Below are positions 50,301-54,337 of a DNA stretch of 64,000 bases, piece after piece; the stretch's first letter is position 1; each line of letters opens with the position of its first letter. Where the stretch lies: assembly GCF_037126465.1 (NCBI RefSeq), contig NC_088204.1, forward strand, positions 70,431,807 to 70,495,806. The letters run 5' to 3'. Under the pieces are notes generated by a model. The model saw nothing but the letters and a program-made list of their open reading frames with translations, did no database searches and was not told the DNA's origin. The position numbers and the translations under genes are program-made. Origin of the DNA: Ornithodoros turicata (lineage: Eukaryota; Arthropoda; Arachnida; Ixodida; Argasidae).

Positions 50301-51930
50301 CGTGTTGCAATATATATCTTTTGAAAATTTTACGGTGCTTGTTGTTTGATGGCTACACATGCCACGCAGTGATCAACTTGAAGGAGCTCAACAAATCACG
50401 CTCATCGCGGTACATCTCCAACAAGGCTATTAGCGAATGTTCTGTTTATTCCCGTCGCTGTTTTGTAGACAAATAAAAAATGCCTTCATTAACTTCTCGT
50501 CAATTTAAGACTCCCCTTGCATCAAGAATATCGCCATCACAAAATGCTGCGCGCGCGAATCAGCCTCCTTGATCTGTGTAGATCATTCTAACGTACGAAG
50601 TCAATGCAAAGGTTGCAGTCAACTTCGAGGATATTTAAAAAAGAATCTCTCTTTACGTACGTACGTTATGTCGCATACTTCTGAACACCCTCATATGTTC
50701 ACGAATTTGGAAAATTTATTGACATGTGAAGTCACTAGGAAGGCTTTCTCATATCTACAGTGCACCAATGAACTTTCTTTCTAAATAAGGGCAACTTCAT
50801 AGCCAGCTGGTCAGCAGAAAAAAAATAGTGGCGTGATGGAGCGGGTTAAGGGGTTCCGCACGTTGGTGGTAGCCAAGGCCGTGCTGAAGACTGGGAGGTG
50901 GTGGGTTCGAATCCTACCACCGGCTGTGCTGTCTGACATTTTCCCTGGCTTTTCCGAAGACTTTCCAGACGCACGTCGGCACAGTTCCCGCTGAAGTCGA
51001 CCCAGGATGCATACGACGGCCACGTCCCCCACTCCTTCGCGCTGTCCTCGCTCCATCTGTCCACGTCTGAACGCCGCTCATAGCCACAGTCGCTTCGCGG
51101 CGCTAGCACGGAATCGAAAAGTTAACAAAGTTAACAAGAAATATGGAACACATGTCACCGCTTTGTTCTTACATACGGACTTTTATGGCGTTTATGAACT
51201 CCCTTCCTGGGCGCTACATATTATATAACAGAGCCCAGAAAGCCCGAATCTGAAGCAAAATCTTAATGTTCCCCATGGCACCGATGTCGGTTCAGCAGCG
51301 ATTCACGCGATGATCACAAAGGGTACTGTCTGGTGAAATTTTAGTTCGTGACAATAATGGAACACAAAAAGATGAAGTGCCAGTGCAACTACACAAACGA
51401 GTGTATGTAGCACTAAAACGACGATTACAACTTGACATACGGCTTCTGTAGCCGCATACCCTTAGTTAACTGGGATCAGCAAAGTGACAAGTCGAACAGA
51501 ATAAGCTAAGATGAACATTTGCCATATTACGCCCAATGTGTCTCCGTCGAGAGTTTTAATGCAATCATTTGTCTTTGATTCCGTATTATCTCAATCCAAT
51601 AATGCATTGACCTGTGTCTATCTGTGGCACCGTTCAAACCCTCACAGTGTTCGATTCGCAGTATGCGAACAAGGCTATCATAATTCCAGTGCGCAATCGA
51701 TAGGGAATCTACTTGAAGAGGTCAGCCCCTGTACACCTATGCTGCTGTAGCTCGCACACTGCCTTTTGAATTAGACTTCATCCAAAAGCAACTTCACTTC
51801 TTAATTTGGATAAATATGTGCGACTTACACGGTCAGAATTGTGTACAGAGCGCGATGCCGTCTCTTGAACCTTGCAAACAACGTGACAGAAAAACAGGAC
51901 GAAAAACACAGCCATCCCTTCGGACCCCAT
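8188..51930 (-). CDS. Secreted reprolysin (M12B)-like pseudo-metalloprotease, eight-exon model
   Basis: Exons in transcript order: 51930-51829, 44560-44438, 43236-43171, 40667-40534, 40453-40428, 40111-39994, 37928-37688, 8304-8188. Lengths sum to 927 nt and every junction keeps phase, giving about 308 residues. Domains: signal peptide (residues 1-19), reprolysin-like fold (about 35-190), Cys-rich segment (190-270), Cys tail (271-308). The zinc-binding position reads FLRNIAAL where active relatives have the HExxH helix, so catalysis is not expected. No propeptide and no Met-turn exon were found. It is presumably secreted. Exon recognition is direct; joining the 8.2-kb exon across a 29-kb intron is inference, because it could belong to another copy. 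Confidence 0.65.
8305..9464. other. Intron-like stretch without recognised features
   Basis: The 8380-8590 part is GC-rich and looks like a dispersed repeat, but no second copy was found in the window. The rest shows no coding signal. Confidence 0.4.
9465..9830 (+). pseudogene. CR1-like reverse transcriptase C-terminus fossil
   Basis: The translated tract shows AAWFIFKRYRHIDSPS, LPLNKRRKIKRLKFFF and, after frame breaks, FKYSFFSRVISEWNTLPED (9720-9770), the standard post-RT tail of CR1/L2-type ORF2. Only about 120 codons survive, with frameshifts. No 3' microsatellite was identified. Confidence 0.7.
9831..10344. other. No recognised feature
   Basis: Short ORFs only. I see nothing that supports a gene or a classifiable repeat. 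Confidence 0.4.
10345..10812. mobile_element. Terminal-inverted-repeat MITE, CAGTTCTCACATA family
   Basis: The left end AGTTCTCACATACGACAACG and right end CGTTGTCGTATGTGAGAACT-type are inverted copies over about 40 bp, rich in ACGGCAACGG words. The left flank is TTAA, which could mean a TTAA target, but the right flank is TTCA. A relative with the same tips lies at 14234-14795. The internal ORF (10465-10887) crosses the right end and is not believed. Confidence 0.7.
10813..12715. other. Repeat-rich stretch, partly duplicated at 13.6-14.1 kb
   Basis: 11330-11440 recurs in reverse complement at 13585-13705, and 11675-11765 recurs directly at 13985-14070. A C12-type homopolymer lies near 11141. 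No exon was recognised. The 192-aa minus-strand ORF at 10963-11541 crosses these repeats and is treated as chance. Confidence 0.5.
12716..13573. mobile_element. Fold-back transposon, 858 bp
   Basis: Long inverted arms of roughly 330 bp. The tips are CAATAGGGGCTCATGCAAAG and its complement, and the arms continue through GAGTGTGAAGCCACAAA. The centre is an unpaired tract around 13050-13190. No transposase ORF. It is probably a non-autonomous DNA transposon; the superfamily is unclear. Confidence 0.8.
13574..14233. other. Duplicated flanking sequence
   Basis: Holds the reverse copy of 11330-11440 and the direct copy of 11675-11765. This suggests that the segment around the fold-back element belongs to a larger repeat family. 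No gene is seen. Confidence 0.5.
14234..14795. mobile_element. Terminal-inverted-repeat MITE, CCAGTTCCCACATA family
   Basis: The left end CCAGTTCCCACATACTGCC and the reverse complement of the right end CCAGTTCCCACATATAGCG agree, followed in both by GCGCTAGAAAAT-like sequence. The same tip type is seen at 10345-10812. Confidence 0.65.
15140..16570. repeat. Degenerate CCAAT-box tandem array
   Basis: About a dozen or more CCAATCA words in one orientation (for example 15629, 15660, 15713, 15760, 15924, 16105, 16330, 16454, 16551), with recurrent GGCTTAG words and GGGCGGAG boxes towards the right end. A larger unit starting GGCTTAGAAGTCAG recurs at 15738, 15885 and 16076 (steps 147 and 191 bp) and contains CCAATCAGCATGAAGTGG each time. 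It is an irregular minisatellite with higher-order structure. NF-Y binds CCAAT boxes in animals; any function here is unknown. Confidence 0.85.
16571..16704. repeat. Degenerate short-word repeat
   Basis: Words such as GGCTTAGAA and ATTGGATTAGA recur imperfectly up to about 16680. It looks like the decayed right edge of the CCAAT array. Confidence 0.5.
16705..17231 (-). pseudogene. Ty3/gypsy integrase fossil
   Basis: The minus strand reads RPFVPSMLRRAILSHFHNLC then HPGIHATQ and YAWPSMNSDV (17160-17030), the HHCC zinc domain of gypsy integrase. It continues through frame changes to CWPEAVPVPDATASTVAAAL and IVTTDCGRHFESALV, the first two catalytic Asp regions. The fragment ends at the repeat array, so the last catalytic Glu and the C-terminus are missing. 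Confidence 0.8.
17409..17663 (+). pseudogene. Non-LTR ORF2 C-terminal finger fossil
   Basis: SLCPTCGVDGELCQVILACG followed by Tyr and His-rich residues and FNLAKILGVVECC matches the CCHC-type finger and trailing helix that close ORF2 of jockey/I-like elements. Only about 85 codons remain. Confidence 0.6.
17664..19364. other. No gene recognised
   Basis: Contains a short (GT)n tract near 17797 and AT-rich sequence. Small ORFs on both strands show no motif. Confidence 0.4.
19365..19545. repeat. Tandem repeat, about 70-bp unit, 2.5 copies
   Basis: The block ending ATATAGGATCGCTCCCC and followed by GATGCTG(A/C)TCTGAT occurs twice (ends near 19435 and 19505), with a partial third copy. The intervening words TTTCCCGG/CTCT and TTGGTCATG are also shared. 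Confidence 0.7.
19662..20066. repeat. Inverted repeat around a promoter
   Basis: The arms TATACTAGAGACCTGG (within 19662-19696) and CCAGGTCTCTAGTATAGAG (20032-20066) are near-perfect complements of about 35 bp, including GACCTACT. The unit of about 405 bp may be a MITE. It holds the TATA box and most of the first exon of the compact gene. Confidence 0.7.
19845..19860 (+). promoter_or_regulatory. TATA box of the compact gene
   Basis: TATAAAAGCTATAAAAG gives two overlapping TATA motifs. The expected transcription start is about 19875-19885. The first downstream donor (GTAAGT at 20160) and an open exon after the next acceptor support use as a promoter. Confidence 0.55.
20323..20977 (+). CDS. 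Unrecognised 129-residue protein, three coding exons
   Basis: Coding exons are 20323-20493, 20657-20809 and 20912-20977 (57, 51 and 21 codons plus stop), all phase 0. Acceptors TTGCTTTTAG, TCTTTCTTTCAG and TTCCACTTTCAG and donors GTTCGT and GTAAGT bound them. A non-coding first exon probably ends at 20159 (GTAAGT donor). The protein starts MDSLLVKIWCSKVRNR, is rich in Cys and basic residues, and ends SISRCDVA. It has no signal peptide or membrane segment, and I do not recognise the family. Introns of about 159, 163 and 102 bp are short beside the 29-kb intron of the opposite-strand gene in which it sits. Confidence 0.6.
20978..22177. other. AT-rich flank with a possible MITE
   Basis: At 21163-21433 the ends ACTCTCGGAAAAAAAGGGTG and CACCCTTTTTTCTTAGATCG form a weak inverted pair. 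The rest is AT-rich with no coding signal. Confidence 0.4.
22178..23065. mobile_element. Palindromic Tc1/mariner-type MITE, complete
   Basis: 888 bp, starting CAGGGTGTCCACGCTAACTG and ending with its reverse complement, flanked by TA on both sides, the target of Tc1/mariner elements. Each arm is about 350 bp, so the single strand can fold almost fully. Other copies are at 6405 (half) and 54340 (fragment). No transposase inside. Confidence 0.9.
23185..24229. mobile_element. Fold-back element, GGGCCGGTT termini, possibly Harbinger-like
   Basis: Inverted arms of about 400 bp: the left end GGGCCGGTTTCACGTCAG and the complement of the right end GGCCGGTTCCACGTTAG. TAC flanks both sides, a 3-bp duplication as in PIF/Harbinger insertions. 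ORFs on both strands (for example 23681-24010) are arm sequence and not believed. Confidence 0.75.
24230..24853. other. No recognised feature
   Basis: Nothing supporting a gene or classifiable repeat was found. Confidence 0.4.
24854..25125 (-). pseudogene. Penelope-like element GIY-YIG endonuclease fossil
   Basis: The minus strand reads SSVYIDQAGRCLNDRFGEHA followed by a Cys pair (CETCKFGPC). This corresponds to the (K)VYIGQTGRCLNDRLREH core of the GIY-YIG nuclease that closes Penelope polyproteins, with the catalytic Arg kept and the nearby Gly replaced by Asp. Only this domain is visible on this strand. Confidence 0.75.
25425..25620 (+). repeat. SINE, 5'-truncated, plus strand
   Basis: The body reads GCACAGTTCCCCTTAAAGTCGG then CATCTGTTTAGGTC and ends GTGGCGCTAACACGG before an A-rich tail. 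It is the same family as 50830-51120, without the tRNA head. Confidence 0.7.
25640..26060 (+). pseudogene. Penelope-like reverse transcriptase fossil
   Basis: FSVDIEELSYAVP (about 25735) and, one frameshift later, FLELWHWCSRSTVVHFHEQL and FVQNQGICIATSVAPVLCEL (about 25855-25980) are the RT motifs with the GICIG-SVAP signature of Penelope-like elements. The long open frame spanning 25649-26257 is a different frame and not the real product. Confidence 0.7.
26240..26540 (+). pseudogene. Non-LTR ORF2 C-terminal finger fossil
   Basis: HRLRLSVARTPLLLFKMSHL followed by SPSCPTCHVEGDILHCTSY is the closing domain of jockey/I-type ORF2 (a TP-LLxRMxL box, then a CxxC-H-C finger). It is about 90 codons long, open, and preceded by other fossils. 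Confidence 0.7.
26541..27066. other. No recognised feature
   Basis: AT-rich, short ORFs only. Confidence 0.4.
27067..28112. mobile_element. Non-autonomous hAT element with perfect 8-bp target duplication
   Basis: The element is 27075-28104, starting CAGGGTGTCGGAGCGAACCG and ending CGGTTCGACACCCTG. GCACGGAC flanks both sides (27067-27074 and 28105-28112), the 8-bp duplication of hAT transposition. The ends are rich in AACCGGAAC/CCGGTT words. No transposase was recognised in the 1030 bp. Confidence 0.9.
28113..28837. repeat. Unclassified dispersed repeat, part shared with 41.2 kb
   Basis: 28464-28516, containing GGTGATTCACCGCAACAATT and the following GCGGTACCATACCT, recurs in reverse complement at about 41246-41300. 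The rest is not classified. Confidence 0.5.
28838..28989. mobile_element. MITE, diverged copy of the 7994 family
   Basis: GACAATAGATAGTTTTAGTA and CATCGTACTCCATCGCC match the left arm of the copy at 7994-8143, and TACTCTCTATTGTTTC closes the right side. Confidence 0.65.
29190..29372 (+). repeat. SINE, 5'-truncated, plus strand
   Basis: CCAGACGAATGTCGGCATAG, then CTGAAGTCGGCCCAGGACG, then TTCGCGGCGCTAACACG and an A tail. Body of the common SINE, lacking the tRNA head. Confidence 0.75.
29373..29805. other. No recognised feature
   Basis: Flank of the mariner element. Nothing was recognised. Confidence 0.4.
30340..30408 (+). pseudogene. Mariner-type transposase, N-terminal 23 codons
   Basis: The ATG at 30340 starts MRQLTAFERSRVVLWYA, the first helix of the transposase DNA-binding domain. 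The frame runs to 30408, where the LTR element begins inside the target duplication CAAG. The same frame resumes at 33159. Confidence 0.85.
30409..30566 (-). repeat. 3' LTR remnant, 158 bp
   Basis: Matches the inner 158 bp of the 5' LTR with no difference I could see. The U3 start is missing: upstream of 30566 (minus orientation) an unrelated 150-bp tract leads to the gag stop codon. Confidence 0.75.
30720..32783 (-). CDS. Gag-protease polyprotein of LTR retrotransposon
   Basis: 687 codons, uninterrupted. The start is placed at the ATG at 32783, outside the LTR; the same frame stays open upstream into the LTR to 32969, which probably means nothing. Residues 90-240 are a Ty3/gypsy-type gag core (AFDGYGDERQAEEWLNTF and the following helices). 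Two zinc knuckles follow: C289-C292-H298-C303 and C312-C315-H320-C325. A retropepsin-like domain lies at about 350-450 with FIDQGSETT, where the usual D-S/T-G triad is DQG, and a LIGRNFI flap-end motif. The C-terminal 230 residues are unlike pol. Gag would package RNA in trans with a helper element. Confidence 0.85.
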   Translation of the reverse strand: MPPTLRSNGSVSTTDSPTMGHNDNDVNSDGTCDTMTDVNQPRQRSDLDLLLEHLRIQEATRDSMIRELLQARTSSDDVPLAGPILPDLSKEVQAFDGYGDERQAEEWLNTFNQLAAQCRWSDHSKLMLIHAKLTGPAAQWYRSKVQDCTTWNLFEVNFKKMFAPSVSLVSKFDDMRKRVQQKGESIMQYFMDKLHLCKRCNLSDNETKDQILLGALDTRLYQMLMPKMHECVEDLLHDMKRCGQLEHERRELFASAASKTPHEREEEHASATEQKGGRYAPARDGRLKCFNCNEYAGHISKHCPKEKRKLFCTNCHQEGHGRRDCKLSETKRNETLCIGNSTAGKYIKDATINDTLMVKAFIDQGSETTIITASTALRCGTVVQRVNDHDALYGLGQAKIMPLGKATLKISVDDVLASVQAYVVEDKVLQYEMLIGRNFIDRHEVVFIKAKDQVRLFDCTKSGPFKGFDLRYSDPEHNVRHPDDVEEPRNVVHYDEMHTPAVTETSAPHCAPEKEGFHPMKVGHAGLIVPIEDHQCIRDVPEVEVIVSVQNEEQNAAEENLHARQPRANAHEAGVTACSRSCTSPSELTKDTVTMAKERNATSSCGAIHGGGYRDEEELNEVSIVSEPPFPCSAISRSNTEEYCGIASVTSAYCRRPQKSTDDQTVDARNINYMRRRDLRRYSPWPD
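32882..33154 (-). repeat. 5' LTR, 273 bp
   Basis: Bounded by TG and CA. TATATA at about 32995-33000 and AATAAA at 32983-32988 (minus) lie in the U3/R part. The outer 115 bp (33040-33154) have no counterpart in the 3' LTR. Confidence 0.75.
33159..34148 (+). pseudogene. Mariner-type transposase, main part, split by retrotransposon
   Basis: 329 codons plus stop. An N-terminal HTH region (RRPPSKKTIMKWLKRFAQDG) and a second HTH (MSISRAANLFSVSKKTIHKA) precede the DDE/D domain. The catalytic Asp regions are FTDEAVFHLDG, MHDGAPPHWAV and RSPDLTICDFFLWG. Between the second Asp and the last Asp-containing box there are 37 residues to the SPD Asp or 42 to the CD Asp, longer than classic mariner (34). 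With the 23 codons at 30340 the gene would be 352 codons with no stop or frameshift, so only the LTR insertion disables it. Confidence 0.85.
34953..35324. other. Possible gypsy 3' end: G-rich tract and LTR remnant
   Basis: In minus orientation a run of G (35239-35252) preceded by CCTCTCTGTTGGGC follows the integrase remnant where a polypurine tract would be. An LTR may follow towards 35000, but its end could not be set. Confidence 0.35.
35325..36290 (-). pseudogene. Ty3/gypsy integrase and C-terminal domain, frameshifted
   Basis: CTACQKSKVTRHTKSPPGHF (zinc-domain end), DIHVDIVGTLPPSGDERYLL (first catalytic Asp), RITTDHGRLFQSALF (second Asp) and AYHPSSNGLVERFPRQL (Glu) appear in order from 36270 to about 35850. 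After frame changes: KKDLSCTAAELVYGTTLRLP (35750) and PLSSHYNGPYRV with VVSLDRLKPAYT (35480-35390), the usual gypsy C-terminal module. Pol upstream of the integrase is missing. Confidence 0.85.
36303..36654 (-). mobile_element. Penelope-like element 3' tail
   Basis: The minus strand contains GAGGACGGTGCCCAGAAC, CAGTCTCTGTTCGAAATATC and CCTGAGGCAACTCCC, as in Penelope-type tails. Related copies: 43395-43740 and 60735-60820. The shared part continues through GAATTGTGGGTCA to the hairpin at 36655. Confidence 0.6.
36655..36790. repeat. Hairpin with 55-bp arms
   Basis: The left arm (36655-36709) begins AGATGAGGTGGTTAGTGGTT. The right arm (36736-36790) is its reverse complement with about one mismatch. 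The single-copy counterpart is at about 43655-43705, so one end of the Penelope repeat has been duplicated in inverted orientation. Confidence 0.8.
36791..37687. other. Intron-like stretch
   Basis: No feature recognised. It belongs to the large last intron in the gene model. Confidence 0.4.
37688..37928 (-). CDS. Exon: Cys-rich C-terminal segment
   Basis: An acceptor ending CACCCAG precedes 37928 and GTAAAC follows 37688; 241 nt. TVLPGQIW corresponds to the LPGQ box at the start of the Cys-rich region in tick metalloproteases. SKCFCTCC and SPCDFNN correspond to the CxxxCC and TPC blocks. The exon joins the active-site exon in phase, which skips the roughly 45 residues that usually hold the third zinc ligand and the Met turn. 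Confidence 0.7.
37929..39993. other. Intron with AT-rich and A-tailed repeats
   Basis: 38925-39060 is built of AAATACTTT/AAAGTATT-like words. A poly(T) at about 39138 (A tail on the minus strand) closes an unidentified retroposon, and a GAATAGAATAGAA run plus poly(A) lies at 39405-39450. I searched for the missing Met-turn exon here and did not find one. Confidence 0.45.
39994..40111 (-). CDS. Exon: active-site exon with lost zinc motif
   Basis: Acceptor TTTTGTTTTAG and donor GTAAGT bound 118 nt. The translation DVQGTASVRGACTEDNIAVG, then DHLWSYGGFKIF, is the classic stretch just before the reprolysin zinc helix (GxAxVxGxC). The helix itself reads LRNIAAL: the first His is Arg, the catalytic Glu is Asn and the second His is Ala. 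The spacing to the GACT cysteine is normal for the family, so this is replacement and not misalignment. Confidence 0.75.
40428..40453 (-). CDS. Micro-exon, 26 nt
   Basis: TTTGCTATAG precedes 40453 and GTAAGAAAC follows 40428. It takes the two leftover bases of the previous exon and leaves one, matching the next exon exactly, and encodes KNTITSGGV. An alternative donor (GTGGGG) nine bases earlier also keeps phase and would remove three residues. Confidence 0.6.
40534..40667 (-). CDS. Exon: central helix of reprolysin-like domain
   Basis: Acceptor TCTTGTCTCACAG and donor GTGAGT. 134 nt starting in phase 0 and leaving two bases. It reads LTEEQKKRMSPNQ then IDLNGTWAVIQEI and ends SDIIYVFT, the place where M12B proteins have the acidic strand before the glycine-rich segment. 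Confidence 0.75.
40853..41054. repeat. Inverted repeat with 47-bp arms, Penelope-tail-like
   Basis: The arms contain GTAACATGAAAAACGGTTA and its complement; an inner hairpin (40932-40976) pairs GGTTACACAACTAA. The tract GAAGAAGTGCAGTCTCTTGC followed by ACGAAAG resembles Penelope-type tails. Confidence 0.6.
41297..41555 (+). CDS. Possible host exon, weakly supported
   Basis: Open frame of about 86 codons between a possible acceptor (CATTCATGTATAG) and a GTAAGA donor at 41556. It reads AVDEILNTLLEMLRL and GVESFLLTSMKVMF, an amphipathic-helix-plus-beta pattern reminiscent of the arthropod group-7-allergen/juvenile-hormone-binding-like superfamily. That likeness is an impression only. No neighbouring exons were found, and the CR1 copy starts two bases after the donor. 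Confidence 0.3.
41558..42889 (+). pseudogene. CR1-like reverse transcriptase with one stop
   Basis: One continuous frame: KIIPIHKSGDKQSPNNYRPI, FSDYQHGFRKSFSCETQL, CIFLDFKRAFDKVSHQLLL, GVPQGSVLGPLLFLIYINDL, NIKLFADDCVLY and YKYLGVHITSDLSWRTHI. All core RT motifs are present, with FADD at the catalytic site. The only interruption is TAG at 42701-42703; the frame then runs on through LQWNQLPSSL to TAG at 42887-42889. The endonuclease and ORF1 are missing by 5' truncation. Confidence 0.85.
41558..43067 (+). mobile_element. CR1-like non-LTR element, 5'-truncated
   Basis: Starts inside the reverse transcriptase and ends in an (AAATA/AAAT)n tail at about 43040-43067. It lies in the minus-strand gene's intron between the exons at 43171 and 40667. 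Confidence 0.85.
43171..43236 (-). CDS. Exon: VNINL segment of reprolysin-like domain
   Basis: Acceptor TTTTCTTTCAG and donor GTAAGC bound 22 codons in phase 0. VNINLMELSQPIIRLGLLGV fits the family pattern in which VNLRY is followed by a proline and a strand ending in GV. The reading frame stays open beyond the donor, so a longer exon is possible, but the donor plus the next exon's phase favour this end. Confidence 0.7.
43395..43740 (-). mobile_element. Penelope-like element tail, second copy
   Basis: Shares GGTTAAAGGTT, GAATTGTGGGTCACAGCC, GTTAGTGGTTACGT and other blocks with 36303-36710. Where that copy has CCCGGAGGG, this one has a run of about 19 C followed by about 12 G (43473-43503). 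Confidence 0.6.
43800..44430 (+). pseudogene. Penelope-like RT C-terminus and linker fossil
   Basis: GINFLDTTISLDKGNLTTTL and FKKRTD, then NSHQPRDCKVGTPNGRSV and, after frame changes, NALPSIKAILRA and RSNDRLES, the order found between RT and GIY-YIG in Penelope-like proteins. Stops and frameshifts throughout. Confidence 0.75.
44438..44560 (-). CDS. Exon: N-terminal part of reprolysin-like domain
   Basis: A TTTCTTTCAG acceptor precedes 44560 and a GTGAGT donor follows 44438; 41 codons, phase 0. It contains VRLGVYAVVDDSIG, corresponding to the first beta strand and VVD start of M12B catalytic domains, then YKFYVAGLVAG, matching the helix before the VNL segment. A Penelope fossil ends directly beside it on the other strand. 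Confidence 0.75.
45020..45290 (-). repeat. SINE with tRNA head, minus strand
   Basis: On the minus strand the head begins GATCCCGTGGCATAGTGGTT and has the B box GGGTTCGAATCC. The body reads CAGACGAATGTCGGCACGG and ends GCGCTAACACGAAATTG before an A-rich tail. Full length. Confidence 0.85.
45501..46000. mobile_element. hAT MITE, 484 bp
   Basis: Element 45509-45992, ends CAGTGTTTCCCAAAGTGTGG and GTTTGGGAAACGCTG, flanked by GTCCAAGG and GTCTAAGG (7 of 8 bases equal). The tip is typical of hAT elements. A run of about 17 G lies at 45918-45934. No transposase. Confidence 0.85.
46001..47103. other. No recognised feature
   Basis: Small ORFs only. Intron in the gene model. Confidence 0.4.
47104..47683. 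mobile_element. Palindromic TA-flanked MITE with nested SINE
   Basis: The ends CACTCTTAAAAATGAACTTC and its complement are flanked by TA. After removing the SINE (47135-47466 plus one target copy) the element is a near-perfect palindrome of about 120-bp arms around GCATAATG (47567). Confidence 0.85.
47135..47466 (-). repeat. SINE with tRNA head, full length, minus strand
   Basis: ACCACATAGCA duplicates at 47124-47134 and 47467-47477. The head reads GGTGGCGCAGCGGTAACGC (A box) and GCGGTTCGAATCC (B box); the body has CCGGCACAGTTCCCCTGAAG. RNA polymerase III promoter boxes are intact. Confidence 0.9.
47684..48470. other. No recognised feature
   Basis: A 114-codon ORF at 47687-48031 and others show no motif. 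The part near 48120-48400 may belong to the fossil at 48475. Confidence 0.35.
48475..48597 (+). pseudogene. Non-LTR endonuclease C-terminus fossil
   Basis: CIDFVMIPPNMISVHHINII followed by SNHFSDHKVIEL matches the closing DF(V/I)-SDH motif of APE-type endonucleases in retrotransposons. About 40 codons. Confidence 0.5.
48600..50828. other. Intron-like stretch, one possible zinc-finger-like fragment
   Basis: Mostly featureless. A G run of about 16 lies near 49868. The ORF at 50569-50784 has a loose zinc-finger look (SEHPHMF, RKAFSYLQC) but lacks the paired Cys/His spacing. No propeptide exon of the minus-strand gene was found here. Confidence 0.35.
50830..51120 (+). repeat. SINE with tRNA head, full length, plus strand
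   Basis: Head GTGGCGTGATGGAGCGGG, B box GGGTTCGAATCC at about 50903, body CAGACGCACGTCGGCACAG and CTGAAGTCGACCCAGG, end CTTCGCGGCGCTAGCACGG. It is the best reference copy of the family in this window. Confidence 0.9.
51829..51930 (-). CDS. Exon 1: signal peptide
   Basis: The ATG at 51930 opens a 34-codon exon ending in a perfect GTAAGT donor (51828-51823). Residues 6-19 (MAVFFVLFFCHVVC) form a hydrophobic signal core, with likely cleavage soon after the Cys. The exon is phase 0, as is the next recognised exon at 44560. No TATA box is obvious upstream. A more upstream start in another exon cannot be excluded. Confidence 0.65.
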
Positions 51931-54337
51931 TGCAATCAGGTGCTGCTGCGCGATTGACGTACGTAACATGAGTGAGCTGTGTGTTGGATATGTACTGGAA
52001 TGGGAACTACTGGAATCCAATAGAAAGAATCTACAAAGAATAGAGAAGGTCAACTGCCGGAAGAACGGGAAACAAATGATACAATAACTATCGTGTAATG
52101 AGGTGGAATAACGTCTCTTTCATCACCATCAGCAATGGGATACGACTTATGTAATGTACTTTAGACGGTACCTGACAGAACAATGGAGCTGCAGTAAACT
52201 TTTCTTTGCCCCTACATTAGTCATCTGAAGACTCACTTGTAATGAGAAAATTAAATAGCTGCACATCATCATCTTCATGCATTTATTGATGTCGGTCTTG
52301 CTTCTGCGTTTCAGGAAACTTGGCGGGCTACTGAGACACCTGCCTTTCTGGGGTTCAGGAAACTTGAGGGTGTACGAGTTTAACGTGAAGGAACGGATAT
52401 TGTCCGCTGTACGATGCCTCACTAGCTCCCTCTGGATAGGGTGAAGACAACTAGCCGCGTCGTCTGCTACGAATTTCCGCCTTCTTGTCGTCCATACGCA
52501 GCTCGCGATGTGTTCACAAAACTGCATCTATACAATTAGCTACGACTACATTTTTCTCATATCATCATCATCATCATACATTTTTGAGCAGAGTAAATAC
52601 GCAGCACAGGAGGTTTGAAAAAGATGGTGAAATCGGTACACAGAATTCATGCATGGTAAGCGTGAGCGTCAACATGGCGGCTTTGCGGCCTACAAAAGGT
52701 GACACCACCCTACACAGAGGGAGCTAGTATTCAGGCACCCTAGTCCACTGATGTCTGCTGGCACCACCGAAGCTCGCTGCATCGTAACGCCGTTCATGCT
52801 CGTGCAATGAGGGGCACGATGCTGCGATCTTCATGCGACGCTAGCAACGTGCCCCAGGCAGAGAAAACGAACATGAAGCAACCGAAAAGTGAATATAAAC
52901 CTACCGAAACTATATGTTCAGCGAAAATCTTGAACCTCGTAAAGTTCAAATATCAAAGAACTCAGCTGAAATCGATGTAGATTTTCTTCAATCGAATTTT
53001 CGAGGATTGCATGTATTGTCTAGGGACCTACAAGGAAAGCGATCGAGAGTCTGTCAACAATTGCATCATGTTTAAATATTACTTTGCGCGTTGATATGTC
53101 TTGTGTGTACATTAATATATTGTCTTCTTTGGTGCATGTTTATACGAGAAAAATAAAGTTAGGACCAGGGGGCGCGAGAAGCTCGCTCTTGGTTCACTTC
53201 CTGGTTATCACGAGATCGAGTACGGACGTGTCTCTGATACTTCGACGAAAGGAACCAAGCTGTGGTATTACCGGTAGATTCTACACCTGATGCGTATCTG
53301 CAACACATCACATCGCGCCATCTGTCGAAGACGCATGTAATACGCGCGCTTAATCCTGCGAAAACGAAAATGGCAGGTAGCACTTGTGACCACTTTCTGC
53401 GTCGAGAATGTCGAACCTCCTGAACCTGAGTGCGCCAGAATTCTGCATTCGAGAACGATTGCTCGCACAGAACTTCTGTTCGTACGATAGCATGTCGGAA
53501 AGTGTGTGCGTCGCAGCAAAAGATGCCCCGTCCACAGGTTCACCGGAGTCACCGCCATCCTCACCGTAGCTGACGGATCCGAGAACACGGACGGGTTTGT
53601 GAAATTTACATGTATCCGGGAGAAGCACTTGTGTAGGCCGAAACAAGTGCTGTTTTTTCGTCGTGCAGGTGTTCATGTGGGAAATGCAGCCGGACGATAC
53701 TGCGGACGAGTGTTTGTACTGCCGAGAGGTAGAGAATGCATGTGAGTAGCAGACAGACAATTGCATGACAGCCAACGAATATTTCGAAATACTGTGCCTT
53801 GACACCGAAGTCCTGCAAGTGTCTTTTACGTGCATCTGGGAAACCGAAGAGCATGACAACATACGCATCAGCACCGTGTGGTCTTTTCGCTCTACTTGAA
53901 CGGCAAACTGGAATAAAAACCCTTATTTTTGCAGGAAATTCCGTTATATCGCCCGTGGGCAATTCACAAGATGGATATGGGGTCCTCTGAGAAAGCAGAA
54001 ACGAAATATTCTTCCTGCCTGCGTCGTGCATGCTATTAGGGACCCAGGTGAAAAATGTCTGCAATCCCAATAGGTTTATGAAATAATCTTCCCTTGACAC
54101 CACTTACGTGCAAAGTAGTTTCAAGTAGAAATCCATTCATAAACGACTCGTAACTGCAAAAAATTTTCACCTGGGGATGTTTTCCCATCAGATGTCTATA
54201 AGGACTTTGTATCTGCAGACTTTTTAGGCGATACAGATTTTTCGTTAGAAAACTATATGGGCTATAAAAACGCTGTTTCCACGTCTATCATCTCTGGGCC
54301 GTATGTTGCTCGACCGTCAAATGACTAACTACCTAAA
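51931..54337. other. No gene recognised; two overlapping minus-strand ORFs
   Basis: Upstream flank of the signal-peptide exon. ORFs of 174 aa (53350-53874) and 165 aa (53606-54103) overlap on the minus strand in different frames and have no motif I know. A (CAT)n tract lies at 52560-52578. Confidence 0.35.

Noticed and set aside
50569..50784. C2H2 zinc-finger protein fragment
   Set aside because: A few finger-like words occur, but the Cys/His spacing of a real finger is absent.
53350..54103. Two overlapping minus-strand ORFs of 174 and 165 codons
   Set aside because: Different frames over the same DNA, no domain, no splice borders; likely chance, though a weakly conserved gene cannot be excluded.
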